Positions 8,315-15,128 of a stretch of DNA of 15,128 bases are shown here, in pieces. The notes beneath the pieces are model-generated. The model made no database searches. It worked only from the letters and a program-made list of their open reading frames with translations, and had not been told where the DNA came from. Every line of letters starts with the position of its first letter. The stretch's first letter is position 1. This DNA is from JAGVSR01 sp046074825 (GTDB taxonomy: Bacteria > Pseudomonadota > Alphaproteobacteria > Rhizobiales > Hyphomicrobiaceae): contig JBJTOZ010000150.1 of assembly GCA_046074825.1 (NCBI GenBank), positions 1 to 15,128 on the forward strand. The letters run 5' to 3'. A program made the translations under genes and the position numbers.

Positions 8315-8338
8315 GGCGCTCAATATGTGCGGAGCGCC
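8315..8338 (-). promoter_or_regulatory. Perfect inverted repeat just upstream of the gcrA ribosome binding site
   Basis: GGCGCTC (8315-8321) and GAGCGCC (8332-8338) are perfect 7-base arms around a 10-base AT-rich centre. The repeat ends four bases before the Shine-Dalgarno. It could be an operator or a hairpin in the gcrA leader. No T-run follows, so it is not a terminator. No convincing -10/-35 pair was found around it. Confidence 0.5.
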
Positions 8339-8633
8339 AATACTAAACATCTTGTCAAAGCTCAGGCTTTTGGCAGAAACGTTTATGAAACGCTTAAGTC
8401 AAAGAACGCGAGACTTTAGACACTCAATAGTGATGAACGCTGAACTAAAACGCGTGTACAGATAGGGTTCGTCCCAAGGGACTTTTCCCATTTACGCAAA
8501 AACTAACTGGCCTCAGATTTCTTAAAAAATACGGCTCGCTATATACTTGCGATTGAAAATCTGAACTTAAAGCCGACCTTACAATAAGAGGATTTCAGCC
8601 CACAAGACTGCGCATAGTTCTTAAGAAGCCCTT

Positions 8634-8666
8634 TCGCTTTTAAGTTGCGAATGAGCAACAAAGCGA
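8634..8666. repeat. Bulged 12-pair hairpin in the gcrA-argD gap
   Basis: TCGCTTT (8634-8640) pairs with AAAGCGA (8660-8666), and GTTGC (8644-8648) pairs with GCAAC (8655-8659). A 3-base bulge (TAA) lies on one side and the loop is 6 bases (GAATGA). The left arm could also pair leftwards: CTTAAgAAGC (8620-8629) with GCTTTTAAG (8636-8644). Two mutually exclusive hairpins therefore share the middle segment. A smaller hairpin, AGCCCG/CGaGGCT, follows just before 8695. No T-run follows on either strand. Confidence 0.5.
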
Positions 8667-8806
8667 TTCTCCAAGCCCGAAAAACGAGGCTCTGTTAATA
8701 ACTGTCCCCGAAAAAGAAAAAGGTTTCTAATAATAATTGTGGGTTTTGTTCCGTTGACAGTCGGTGAGGGGACGCGTAAGGACCCCCTTTCTGGAAATTC
8801 CGCGCT

Positions 8807-8833
8807 TTGACATTTTTTTTAAATCTTTATATG
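8807..8833 (+). promoter_or_regulatory. Candidate promoter of argD-argF
   Basis: TTGACA (8807-8812) is a perfect -35 box. A -10-like TATATG lies at 8828-8833 with a 15-base spacer, or TATGGG at 8830 with a 17-base spacer. Transcription would then begin near 8840, just before ATG 8845. A second TTGACA at 8754-8759 has only a poor -10 partner. The short spacer keeps confidence moderate. Confidence 0.4.
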
Positions 8834-8844
8834 GGATGATCGCG

Positions 8845-10077
8845 ATGGCTGACCCGCGCGAAGCGCCAACTTTCTCTAATTTAGCTGAGAGTGAGACCAT
8901 CTCATCTCCTGTTATGAACACCTACGCACGTCAAAATGTCATTTTTGAAAGGGGCGAGGGAGCATGGCTTTTTGCAAAGGGTGGAGAGGCCTATCTTGAT
9001 TTTGCTTCCGGTGTTGCGGTGAATGCCTTTGGCCACTCTCACCCGGCTCTCGTCGCAGCTTTAAGCGAACAAGCCCAAAAGGTCTGGCATACTTCTAATC
9101 TTTATCGAGTTGCCGGCCAAGAAACTGTAGCAGAAAAACTAACAAAAGTGACTTTTGCAGATAGAGTCTTTTTTTGTAATTCAGGAGCTGAAGCTTGCGA
9201 GGGGGCTATTAAAACAGCACGACGCTTTCACTTTACTGAGGGTGCTCCTCATCGATGGAAAATTATTACTTTCGAAGGAGCTTTTCATGGACGAACTTTA
9301 GCTACAATCTCTGCAGGGGGAAATCGAAAGTATATGGAGGGGTTTGGAGAGCCAGTTGGCGGGTTCGTTCATGTTCCTTTGGGGGATATCAACGCTGTTA
9401 AATCCCTCATCAACTTCGAAACAGCAGGTATTATGATTGAGCCAATTCAAGGTGAAGGGGGAGTGCGAGAAGCATCGTCTTCTTTTTTAAAAAGCTTGCG
9501 GGCTATCTGTGATGAATATGGGTTGCTTCTTATTTTTGATGAGGTGCAATGCGGGATGGGACGCACAGGTCGACTTTTCGCCCACGAATGGTCATATGTT
9601 AAGCCTGATATTATGGCGATAGCTAAAGGACTTGGAGGAGGTTTTCCTGTAGGAGCATTTCTTGCAACCGAGAATGCTGCAAAAGGAATGACCCCAGGAA
9701 CACACGGATCGACCTTTGGTGGTAATCCTTTAGCTACTGCGGTCGCCAAAAAAGTCATTGACCTATTGTTAGAGAAAGATTTTTTGGACACCGTATGCGG
9801 ACGCGGTTATCAGCTTGCCAGTGGGCTCAATCAAATACAGAAGGACTTTCCAAATATTCTCCTTGAAATTCGAGGCAAAGGACTTCTTGTGGGTCTAAAG
9901 ATTTCTCTACCTGTTTCCGAAGTAGTAAAGCATGCGTTCGAACAGAAATTGCTGTGCGTTGGAGCAAGTGATAATGTCTTGCGTCTTTTACCCCCCCTGA
10001 ATATCTCTGAAACTGACGTCAATGAGGGTTTGAGCAGATTGCGTAGGACTTTTGTGCAGGTATCAAAAGTCTCTTGA
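8845..10077 (+). CDS. argD: Acetylornithine aminotransferase
   Basis: This is a PLP-dependent class III aminotransferase that converts N-acetylglutamate semialdehyde to N-acetylornithine in cytoplasmic arginine synthesis; some members also serve lysine synthesis. Counting from ATG 8845 (410 residues), the marks are TYAR and FERGEG (26-39), CNSGAEACEGAIK (111-123, cofactor phosphate binding), FEGAFHGRTL (143-152), FDEVQCGMGRTG (231-242) and AKGLGGGFPVGAF, where Lys261 should bind PLP. STFGGNPL closes the active site. The start is uncertain: the frame opens at GTG 8764, but the candidate promoter lies inside that stretch. Family similarity begins only around Met51 of the longest frame (ATG 8914, 387 residues), which lacks a ribosome binding site. 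ATG 8845 has GGGA 8 bases upstream and is a compromise. The neighbouring argF, 52 bases downstream, favours argD over other class III transaminases. Confidence 0.92.
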   Translation: MADPREAPTFSNLAESETISSPVMNTYARQNVIFERGEGAWLFAKGGEAYLDFASGVAVNAFGHSHPALVAALSEQAQKVWHTSNLYRVAGQETVAEKLTKVTFADRVFFCNSGAEACEGAIKTARRFHFTEGAPHRWKIITFEGAFHGRTLATISAGGNRKYMEGFGEPVGGFVHVPLGDINAVKSLINFETAGIMIEPIQGEGGVREASSSFLKSLRAICDEYGLLLIFDEVQCGMGRTGRLFAHEWSYVKPDIMAIAKGLGGGFPVGAFLATENAAKGMTPGTHGSTFGGNPLATAVAKKVIDLLLEKDFLDTVCGRGYQLASGLNQIQKDFPNILLEIRGKGLLVGLKISLPVSEVVKHAFEQKLLCVGASDNVLRLLPPLNISETDVNEGLSRLRRTFVQVSKVS

Positions 10078-10129
10078 TAGAATTTCAAAAAATAGAGTTT
10101 CTTCAAGAAACAAAAAGAGATTATAAAAT

Positions 10130-11065
10130 ATGGCGAAAGAGAAAGCCGTCAGACATTTTTTGGATTTAGATCTACTTGACAGCGTAACTCTGCGACGCAT
10201 TCTTGAAAATGCACGTACAATGAAGGCCGCTGGTCGAAATATGCCTGCCGCCCTTAAGCCTAAGAATATTAGCAGTCTTGTCCTCATTCTTATATTTGAA
10301 AAACCTTCGACGCGGACGCGTGTCTCTTTTGATATCGCTATGCGTCAACTCGGTGGGACCTCTCTCGCCCTCAATCATACAGATTTACAACTTGGCAGAG
10401 GCGAGAGCATTGCCGATACGGCAAGAGTGTTATCACGCTATGGCGATGCAATCATGATAAGAGCCAACTCTCATAATACGCTTGTTGAATTGGCAAAAAA
10501 TGCAACTATCCCAGTTATTAACGGTCTCACGGACAAAACACATCCTTGCCAGATTATGGCGGATGTTTTGACATTCGAAGAACGTCTTGGACCCATAAAG
10601 GGAAAAACGGTCGCGTGGGCTGGAGATGGAAATAATGTGGCTGTTTCTTGGATCCATGCAGCGGCAAGATTTGAATTTTCTTTGCGTCTCGCCTGCCCAG
10701 AGACTTTGAAGCCTGATAAGGCTATTCTTGCTTGGGCTAAAAAAGAAAATGCAGACGTCAGGGTTTTTTCAGACCCCAAGAAAGCCGTTGAAGGAGCGCA
10801 TTGCGTTGTCACCGATACCTGGGTTTCTATGGGGCAAACAGATGCTGTGCAACGAAAAAAAATTCTCAAACCCTATGCTGTTACAGACAACCTCATGGCA
10901 AAAGCTTCAAAGAATGCTATTTTTATGCATTGTCTTCCTGCATACCGTGGACTAGAAGTCACCCAATCTGTCCTTGAAGGACCGCAATCTGTTGTCTTTG
11001 ATGAAGCTGAAAACCGTCTTCACGCTCAAAAAGCCGTACTCGCTTGGTGTCTTGGTGTTGACTAA
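10130..11065 (+). CDS. argF: Ornithine carbamoyltransferase
   Basis: This cytoplasmic enzyme makes citrulline from ornithine and carbamoyl phosphate, the sixth step of arginine synthesis. Its 311 residues match the usual 300-310. The carbamoyl phosphate site STRTR is at 60-64, and HPCQ is at 138-141. The ornithine-binding SMG loop is at 233-235 after DTW, and the catalytic HCLP is at 267-270. A second conserved stretch, GDGNNV, is at 165-170. The motif after HCLP reads AYRG, whereas AHRG is common in close relatives; this is a mild change away from the catalytic Cys. ATG 10130 has only a weak AGAGA before it. It follows argD by 52 bases and is probably co-transcribed. The hslO gene often found next in alphaproteobacteria is absent; the downstream neighbour points the other way. 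Confidence 0.95.
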   Translation: MAKEKAVRHFLDLDLLDSVTLRRILENARTMKAAGRNMPAALKPKNISSLVLILIFEKPSTRTRVSFDIAMRQLGGTSLALNHTDLQLGRGESIADTARVLSRYGDAIMIRANSHNTLVELAKNATIPVINGLTDKTHPCQIMADVLTFEERLGPIKGKTVAWAGDGNNVAVSWIHAAARFEFSLRLACPETLKPDKAILAWAKKENADVRVFSDPKKAVEGAHCVVTDTWVSMGQTDAVQRKKILKPYAVTDNLMAKASKNAIFMHCLPAYRGLEVTQSVLEGPQSVVFDEAENRLHAQKAVLAWCLGVD

Positions 11066-11159
11066 ATTTTAAAAGTCGATTTTGGAAATTATTGATTTTT
11101 TGCTTTAAAAACTTACACTAGTAATTTTAGGCATCTTTGGACGAAAATCCTGCAACTTT

Positions 11160-12797
11160 TTATACTTGTTCAGGGCTGGTTTTAAGATTGTGATCGGCAA
11201 TCATATGTGAAACTGCCCGCTCCGATAGCGCTGTAATTGTGAAGAGGGGGTTGACGCCTAGGGACCGAGGAATAATAGAACCATCAATCACATAAAGCCC
11301 TTCATGTACCGCAGTATTGACACCCCCTTTTCTTGTGTCAAATACCTGCGATTTATGATTTACGACACCCTCAGCTGCCTCGCATCCCATTGAGCATCCT
11401 CCAAGCGGATGAGCAGTTGATGGCTGCGGTCCCATTACTGTTCCTGCGAGGGGATTTTTTACGTACTCGCCGCCGCACTTTTCAATAACAGATCTCAGGG
11501 CTTCATCAAGACGTTGAAAACAGGGTTCCTTATGCGCTTCTGGCCATAAGATTTTAAGCTGGTCATTCTCTAGTTCGAGAATTCCTGAAGCACTGTCATG
11601 GGAAACAGCAAAATATGTCAGGAGATTTGCAAAAGGACCCCTATAAACTCCGTTTATGAGACTTTGTAACGCTCCAAGCAGGCGTCCATTTGGAAGAAAC
11701 ATCACAGGGAGAGAGGGAGCAACTGCAGAGGGAAGAGCCCCCTCCTGAATAATTAGTTCTTCCTCAAGAGCATCTGTGTTACGTAATTCGAGTTGACCCG
11801 TTACAGCAGCGCCAATTTCAAGATTGGGGAGACGAGGGGGATGCCCCACGCCAATTGCATTGACCACGCTCTGAGCCCCGTAACCGAAGGCTATGATATC
11901 CCCGTTTGCAGAGAAGCGATGACCTAATTTGTCTGAAACTGACAGGCCCTTTTCTCGCGAGCGAAGGAGTATTTCTGTTGATCCAAGAGACCCCGCAGCC
12001 AACACAACAGTTTTTGCGCTGAGTTCTATTTCCTTCTTGGTATCCAGAGTAGGAGTGGCATGCACACGCCACTCTCCCCCCGAAGTCTTTTCGACGTACT
12101 TAACGGTTATTTCCGTAAATATTTCTGCACCATGCCTTTTAGCGTCAGGAAGATAGGTCATGGCAACAGTATTTTTTGCGCTGACATTACAACCTGCACA
12201 ACAGTCCCCACATCGCGTGCATGCTGCTTGCTCTATACCTGCCGGATTAACGGTACTCTCAAAACTGACCGCAACCCTTGGAGCGACAATCTTATGTCCA
12301 AGCTTTTTACCAGCTTCAGACAGAACACCATATTTGGTTATTTCAGCGGCTCGAGGATCTTGAGACGGTCGCAGCCAATATTCGGCTCGGGCGTATCCTT
12401 GATCAAGAAGCCCATCTTGTTTGATTTGACCAGGCCAAACAGAATCTTGAAAAACCCGATTGTCAGGTCGTAAAGCCACGCCTGCATTAACCAGAGAACC
12501 ACCTCCTAAACCTCTTCCGGTCAAGACATGCATATCGCGTCCTAAGCGAATATCGAATAAGGCTAATTCGGAACCACTTTTGAAACTCTGGCTTTGAAGC
12601 TGAAAGTCGTTCTTTAATTCCTGAAATTTTCTTGGAAATTCTCCCGTCTGTATCTCACGACCGCGCTCAAGAACCCCAATTTTCCTTCCAAGTCGGGCAA
12701 GACGAGATGCAGCAACCCCTCCACCATAGCCTGAACCTATAATAAGAACATCATAGTGCTTTTTAAGATGATCATGAGACAGCGAAAGACGAGACAT
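11160..12797 (-). CDS. GMC-family FAD oxidoreductase, cholesterol-oxidase-like, with ferredoxin-like Cys motif
   Basis: This is an FAD-dependent oxidoreductase of the glucose-methanol-choline family, in the branch with bacterial cholesterol oxidases. The FAD-binding GSGYGGG is at 21-27, with LERG at 43-46 closing the nucleotide fold. The second FAD signature GRGLGGGSLVNAGV is at 94-107, and LAAGSLGSTEILLRS is at 266-280. The C-terminal block has HPLGGCSMG (463-471), VIDGS and GVNPLFTITALSER, with the family's His/Asn active-site pair around His463 and Asn516. Residues 193-203 carry Cys-x2-Cys-x2-Cys-x3-Cys, the spacing of a 4Fe-4S ferredoxin site; related enzymes have similar cysteines. The substrate is unknown, and a sterol oxidase role is not shown. 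At 545 residues it is full length. No signal peptide is seen. It stands alone, convergent with argF and behind its own candidate promoter. Confidence 0.85.
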   Translation of the reverse strand: MSRLSLSHDHLKKHYDVLIIGSGYGGGVAASRLARLGRKIGVLERGREIQTGEFPRKFQELKNDFQLQSQSFKSGSELALFDIRLGRDMHVLTGRGLGGGSLVNAGVALRPDNRVFQDSVWPGQIKQDGLLDQGYARAEYWLRPSQDPRAAEITKYGVLSEAGKKLGHKIVAPRVAVSFESTVNPAGIEQAACTRCGDCCAGCNVSAKNTVAMTYLPDAKRHGAEIFTEITVKYVEKTSGGEWRVHATPTLDTKKEIELSAKTVVLAAGSLGSTEILLRSREKGLSVSDKLGHRFSANGDIIAFGYGAQSVVNAIGVGHPPRLPNLEIGAAVTGQLELRNTDALEEELIIQEGALPSAVAPSLPVMFLPNGRLLGALQSLINGVYRGPFANLLTYFAVSHDSASGILELENDQLKILWPEAHKEPCFQRLDEALRSVIEKCGGEYVKNPLAGTVMGPQPSTAHPLGGCSMGCEAAEGVVNHKSQVFDTRKGGVNTAVHEGLYVIDGSIIPRSLGVNPLFTITALSERAVSHMIADHNLKTSPEQV

Positions 12798-12830
12798 GTG
12801 AAATTTTTCTCGAAAGGATTAGAAAAAAAT

Positions 12831-12859
12831 ATCGTAAAACTTATTTGAAATTCCTTCAA
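12831..12859 (-). promoter_or_regulatory. Candidate promoter of the GMC oxidoreductase gene
   Basis: On the minus strand TTGAAG (12859-12854) and TACGAT (12836-12831) are spaced by exactly 17 bases, each matching four of six sigma70 consensus positions. Transcription would begin near 12824, giving a leader of about 25 bases before ATG 12797. The AT-rich setting makes chance matches likely. Confidence 0.4.
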
Positions 12860-12899
12860 TAAAGAAACTCATCAGGTGATGAAATACTGACTGAGTTTC
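12860..12899 (-). terminator. Hairpin that may terminate the bio operon transcript
   Basis: GAAACTCA (12864-12871) pairs with TGAGTTTC (12892-12899). TCAG (12872-12875) continues the stem with CTGA (12887-12890), leaving one bulged C, for 12 pairs around an 11-base loop. Read on the minus strand, the stem is followed by TTTATT, a short T-rich tract. It lies about 310 bases after bioZ and just before the candidate promoter of the next gene, so it would insulate the two. The tract is short, so termination may be weak. Confidence 0.45.
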
Positions 12900-13207
12900 G
12901 CAGTAAATGAGTTACAAAAAAGTGACAATTTACCTATGAAGGGGGTGTGATTTTTAGTTAATTTTGGGAGATGAGCGATAATCGTAAGGTCAGAAATGTT
13001 TCAGTAAACATATCTCTATTTGGAGATGTTGCAGGGTAAAAATTTAATCAATTTGAATTAACTGCGGAACAGTTAGTTTATAAGTGAAACAATTCGATCT
13101 CTAAGATAATAGATTTTCTTAAGATTAGATAATAAGAACTTTGTTTTTAAGAGAAAAAACTTATTTCAAAAGTAATTAAGATATCTCATTTTGTAATACA
13201 AAAAAAA

Positions 13208-14185
13208 TTAAAGCCCAAAGAGAAGTGCCCCTCCCGTGAGTCCAGCGCCAGCCGCACAGAGCAAAAGCTTGTCTCCAGGGCGGAACTCTCCATTTTTTGC
13301 ATGAAGTGATAATGTTAGGGGAATTGTTGCTGCAGAGCTATTTCCATAGTCGGAAATGCTTGAAAGTATTTGGGCTTCTGTGAAACCCAAATTTTCCTGA
13401 ACGGCCTTCATGATCCGCGCATTTGCCTGATGGGGTATGCAATAGCGAATATCCGATGTTTTTAATCCAGTCGTTTCTAGAACTTTTTTTGAGCAAGATG
13501 TCATCATGCGAACTGTTTTCGAAAAGACCTGAGGTCCATCCTTTATATGCATAAGCGTTTCTTTCATTTGCACATCAGGATGAAAAGGGCGCGAACTGCC
13601 ACCTGCTGCAATTTGTATAAGATCATAGTCTTCTCCTTGGGATGCAAGCTCTGTAGCAAGTATACCAGAATTTGTTCGTTTATCTGGAACTATAAGAACT
13701 GCTCCTGCAGCATCGGAAAAAAGAATTACACTTGCTCGATCTTGGAGATTGGTCCGTCGTGATAAGATGTTCGCAGCTATGAGTAAGACAGGTTTGTTGT
13801 GGGCTCTGACATAGCTATCAGCTAAGACAAGTGAGTATAAAAAACCGCTGCAAGCTCCAGCCATATCAAGAGCCCCAGCATTAAACAGTCCTAGTTTGTG
13901 GGCGATCAAAGGTGCGCTCGGTGGAAGCATATGATCAGGTGTTGAAGTCGCTAAAAGCAGAAGGCTAATTTGGTTTTTATCAAAATCTACCTGCGATAAA
14001 GCCATTTCTGCCGCACAAACTGCCATTCCAGTTAAAGTTTCATTTGGAGCAGCATATCGACGTTCCCGAATTCCTGTGCGCTGGAAAATAAATCCTTTCT
14101 CCAATTCCAACTGCCTTTCCAATTCATCATTGGTTATGCGTCGCTCTGGCGTATAGTGACCGATTGAAAGTATTGTTGTCCCCAT
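13208..14185 (-). CDS. bioZ: BioZ-type beta-ketoacyl-ACP synthase III (FabH-like), biotin precursor synthesis
   Basis: This is a thiolase-fold condensing enzyme of the FabH family with the complete catalytic triad (ATG 14185 numbering): Cys112 in DMAGACSGF, His252 in PHQAN, and Asn282 in YGNSSAAT. The N-terminal ILSIGHYTPERRITNDEL and RTGIRERR are typical of the family, and 325 residues is the normal length. Its place directly behind bioA, 28 bases after the bioA stop, matches the alphaproteobacterial bioBFDAZ order. There BioZ condenses glutaryl-CoA with malonyl-ACP to start the pimelate moiety of biotin, instead of the BioC-BioH route. The LATSTPDHLLPPSAP-like stretch (here with HML) and ANILSRR also look BioZ-like, from memory of the family. 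The housekeeping FabH is the main alternative, but it usually sits with plsX. The frame opens at a TTG (14203), but ATG 14185 fits the family N-terminus better. Confidence 0.82.
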   Translation of the reverse strand: MGTTILSIGHYTPERRITNDELERQLELEKGFIFQRTGIRERRYAAPNETLTGMAVCAAEMALSQVDFDKNQISLLLLATSTPDHMLPPSAPLIAHKLGLFNAGALDMAGACSGFLYSLVLADSYVRAHNKPVLLIAANILSRRTNLQDRASVILFSDAAGAVLIVPDKRTNSGILATELASQGEDYDLIQIAAGGSSRPFHPDVQMKETLMHIKDGPQVFSKTVRMMTSCSKKVLETTGLKTSDIRYCIPHQANARIMKAVQENLGFTEAQILSSISDYGNSSAATIPLTLSLHAKNGEFRPGDKLLLCAAGAGLTGGALLFGL

Positions 14186-14213
14186 AAACCCATCTTTTTG
14201 CAAATAATTAAAG

Positions 14214-15128
14214 TCAGACTTTCATTTCAGGCAAATCATCTATTGAGCCATAGACAAGATCTAGGTCTTGCTTCTTAGTACAATAAGGAGGAAGAACATA
14301 AATAGTATTTCCTAAAGGTCTCAGGAGTACATTTGTTCTAATAAAATGATCATAGAGTTTCGAACCAACCTCAGACAGATATCCAGGATCAGAGACATCT
14401 AAATCCATGGCAGTAATTGTTCCTATTTGACGTAAATTTTTAAAATAAGGTTTAGGTTTTAATTTTAAAATATGTTCTCTCTGAATTTTAACAAGGTCAG
14501 AAATTCGATCTAGAACGGGCTCTTCTAACCAAATGTTTAAATTTGCCGTGGCCGCAGCGCAGGCAATCGGGTTCGCTGTGTAACTTGAGGAATGAAAAAA
14601 AGTTTTGCGTCGGTCAGAGGAAAGATGAGCTTTAAATATTTCATTTGTGGCTAGTGTCACAGCAAGGGGAATTGATCCACCTGTCAAGCCTTTTGCAAGA
14701 CAAAGAATATCTGGTGAAATTTTGGCTTGTTCGCTGGCAAGAAATGTCCCTGTTCTTCCAAATCCTGTCATGACCTCGTCGCAAATCACAAGTGTACCGT
14801 GATCTTTAGCGATATCATGCATTTTTTTTAACAGGAGTGGAGAGTAAATAAGCATTCCCCCCGCTCCTAAAATGAGTGGTTCCAAGATCAGCGCGGCAGG
14901 TGGCTGTTCTTTGAAAAACGTCTCAATTTTTTGTAAAATTTCCCCTTCATTCTCTAGCTTAGGAAATGGTAATCTTAAAACATCAAAAAGAAGTGGAGCA
15001 TAAGGAGCATTAAATACTCCGCGCATACCTAGCGACATTGTTCCGATTGTATCCCCATGGTAGGCATGTTCAAGAACAACAATACGCGTGCGGGTTTTAT
15101 CAAGATTACGCCAGTAGCTGAGTGCCAT
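14214..15128 (-). CDS. bioA: Adenosylmethionine-8-amino-7-oxononanoate aminotransferase, C-terminal part (cut by window edge)
   Basis: BioA is a PLP enzyme that aminates 8-amino-7-oxononanoate (KAPA) to 7,8-diaminononanoate, using S-adenosylmethionine as the unusual amino donor. It catalyses the second-last step before dethiobiotin. The visible 304 residues begin at MALSYWRN, which aligns with an internal segment of E. coli BioA (429 residues), so the N-terminal third lies beyond the window. Visible landmarks, counted from the window edge, are the segment HAYHGDTIGTMS (21-32), ILEPLILGAGGM (81-92), CDEVMTGFGRTG (116-127), CLAKGLTGGS with PLP-binding Lys146, and SSYTANPIACAAA (181-193). The last part, LLRPLGNTIYVLPPY, is typical of BioA. 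It is followed by bioZ after 28 bases, so one transcript is likely; the other bio genes should lie upstream, outside the window. Confidence 0.93.
   Translation of the reverse strand: MALSYWRNLDKTRTRIVVLEHAYHGDTIGTMSLGMRGVFNAPYAPLLFDVLRLPFPKLENEGEILQKIETFFKEQPPAALILEPLILGAGGMLIYSPLLLKKMHDIAKDHGTLVICDEVMTGFGRTGTFLASEQAKISPDILCLAKGLTGGSIPLAVTLATNEIFKAHLSSDRRKTFFHSSSYTANPIACAAATANLNIWLEEPVLDRISDLVKIQREHILKLKPKPYFKNLRQIGTITAMDLDVSDPGYLSEVGSKLYDHFIRTNVLLRPLGNTIYVLPPYCTKKQDLDLVYGSIDDLPEMKV

Larger units (their letters stand above)
8294..8844. other. Divergent intergenic region between gcrA and argD
   Basis: About 550 bases without a convincing gene on either strand. It holds the gcrA leader signals at the left end and the candidate argD promoter at the right end. 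Between them are several inverted repeats: GTCCC/GGGAC (8471-8482), TCAGATTT/AAATCTGA (8513-8520 with 8557-8564) and a bulged 12-pair hairpin (8634-8666). TATACT at 8542-8547 resembles a -10 box but has no good -35. A GATTC (a GANTC methylation-type site) lies at 8665-8669. The repeats suggest a structured or regulated leader, or an untranslated RNA, but nothing matches a known RNA family that I can name. Confidence 0.5.
12798..13207. other. AT-rich intergenic region between bioZ and the GMC gene
   Basis: About 410 bases with no open frame of note. The left part carries the candidate promoter and hairpin described separately. From about 12900 to 13207 the DNA is very AT-rich, with only short self-complementary pieces (for example ATCTC/GAGAT near 13015-13030) and an imperfect repeat of TAAGAT...AGAT near 13102-13135. 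I see no gene or known RNA in it. Confidence 0.6.

Noticed and set aside
8471..8490. GTCCCAAGGGAC followed by TTTT as a possible terminator
   Set aside because: The 2-base loop cannot form a stable RNA hairpin at full stem length, the T-run is short, and no upstream gene on the plus strand needs it.
10097..10111. Perfect inverted repeat GTTTCTT-c-AAGAAAC between argD and argF
   Set aside because: AT-rich, short, in a 52-base gap; it forms only a 5-pair RNA stem and no known arginine operator is implied.
11066..11159. Searched for a terminator between the convergent argF and GMC genes
   Set aside because: Several T-rich runs are present, but no stem of convincing length was found on either strand.
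13102..13135. Imperfect tandem repeat of TAAGAT...AGAT
   Set aside because: Low-complexity AT-rich DNA; two imperfect copies are expected by chance here.

Overview
The window reads as chromosomal DNA of a moderately AT-rich alphaproteobacterium. The best lineage markers are a GcrA cell-cycle regulator (a family nearly confined to Alphaproteobacteria), a BioZ-type ketoacyl synthase directly after bioA (the alphaproteobacterial bioBFDAZ order), and an argD-argF pair. The base composition and a peptide importer known to matter in intracellular bacteria would fit a host-associated lineage, but that is inference. No mobile element, CRISPR array, tRNA or rRNA was seen.

Layout. Positions 1-4830 (+) hold a yejABEF peptide ABC importer operon: the C-terminal part of the binding protein YejA (cut by the window edge), permeases YejB and YejE, and the double ATPase YejF. 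At 4997-6616 (+) lies ubiB, an atypical kinase needed for ubiquinone synthesis. It ends one base from the end of an oppositely oriented gene for a secreted DUF2147 protein with a long polar C-terminal extension (6618-7484, -). Upstream of that on the minus strand is gcrA (7688-8293), with a clear intrinsic terminator behind it, a perfect Shine-Dalgarno sequence, and a hairpin just before that sequence. A roughly 550-base divergent intergenic region with several inverted repeats separates gcrA from argD-argF (8845-11065, +), two arginine biosynthesis steps. Convergent to argF is a GMC flavoprotein of the cholesterol-oxidase-like type carrying a ferredoxin-like cysteine motif (11160-12797, -). 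A 410-base AT-rich gap with a hairpin and a candidate promoter follows. The window ends with bioZ and the C-terminal part of bioA on the minus strand (13208-15128), the end of a biotin operon that must continue beyond the window.

How the genes fit together. The window is a mosaic of housekeeping modules: peptide uptake, quinone synthesis, cell-cycle transcription control, arginine synthesis and biotin synthesis. I found no clear undescribed multi-gene system. The points most worth a second look are the cysteine cluster in the GMC enzyme, the BioZ assignment, the extension of the DUF2147 protein, a two-cysteine insertion in YejE, and the structured DNA in front of gcrA and argD.
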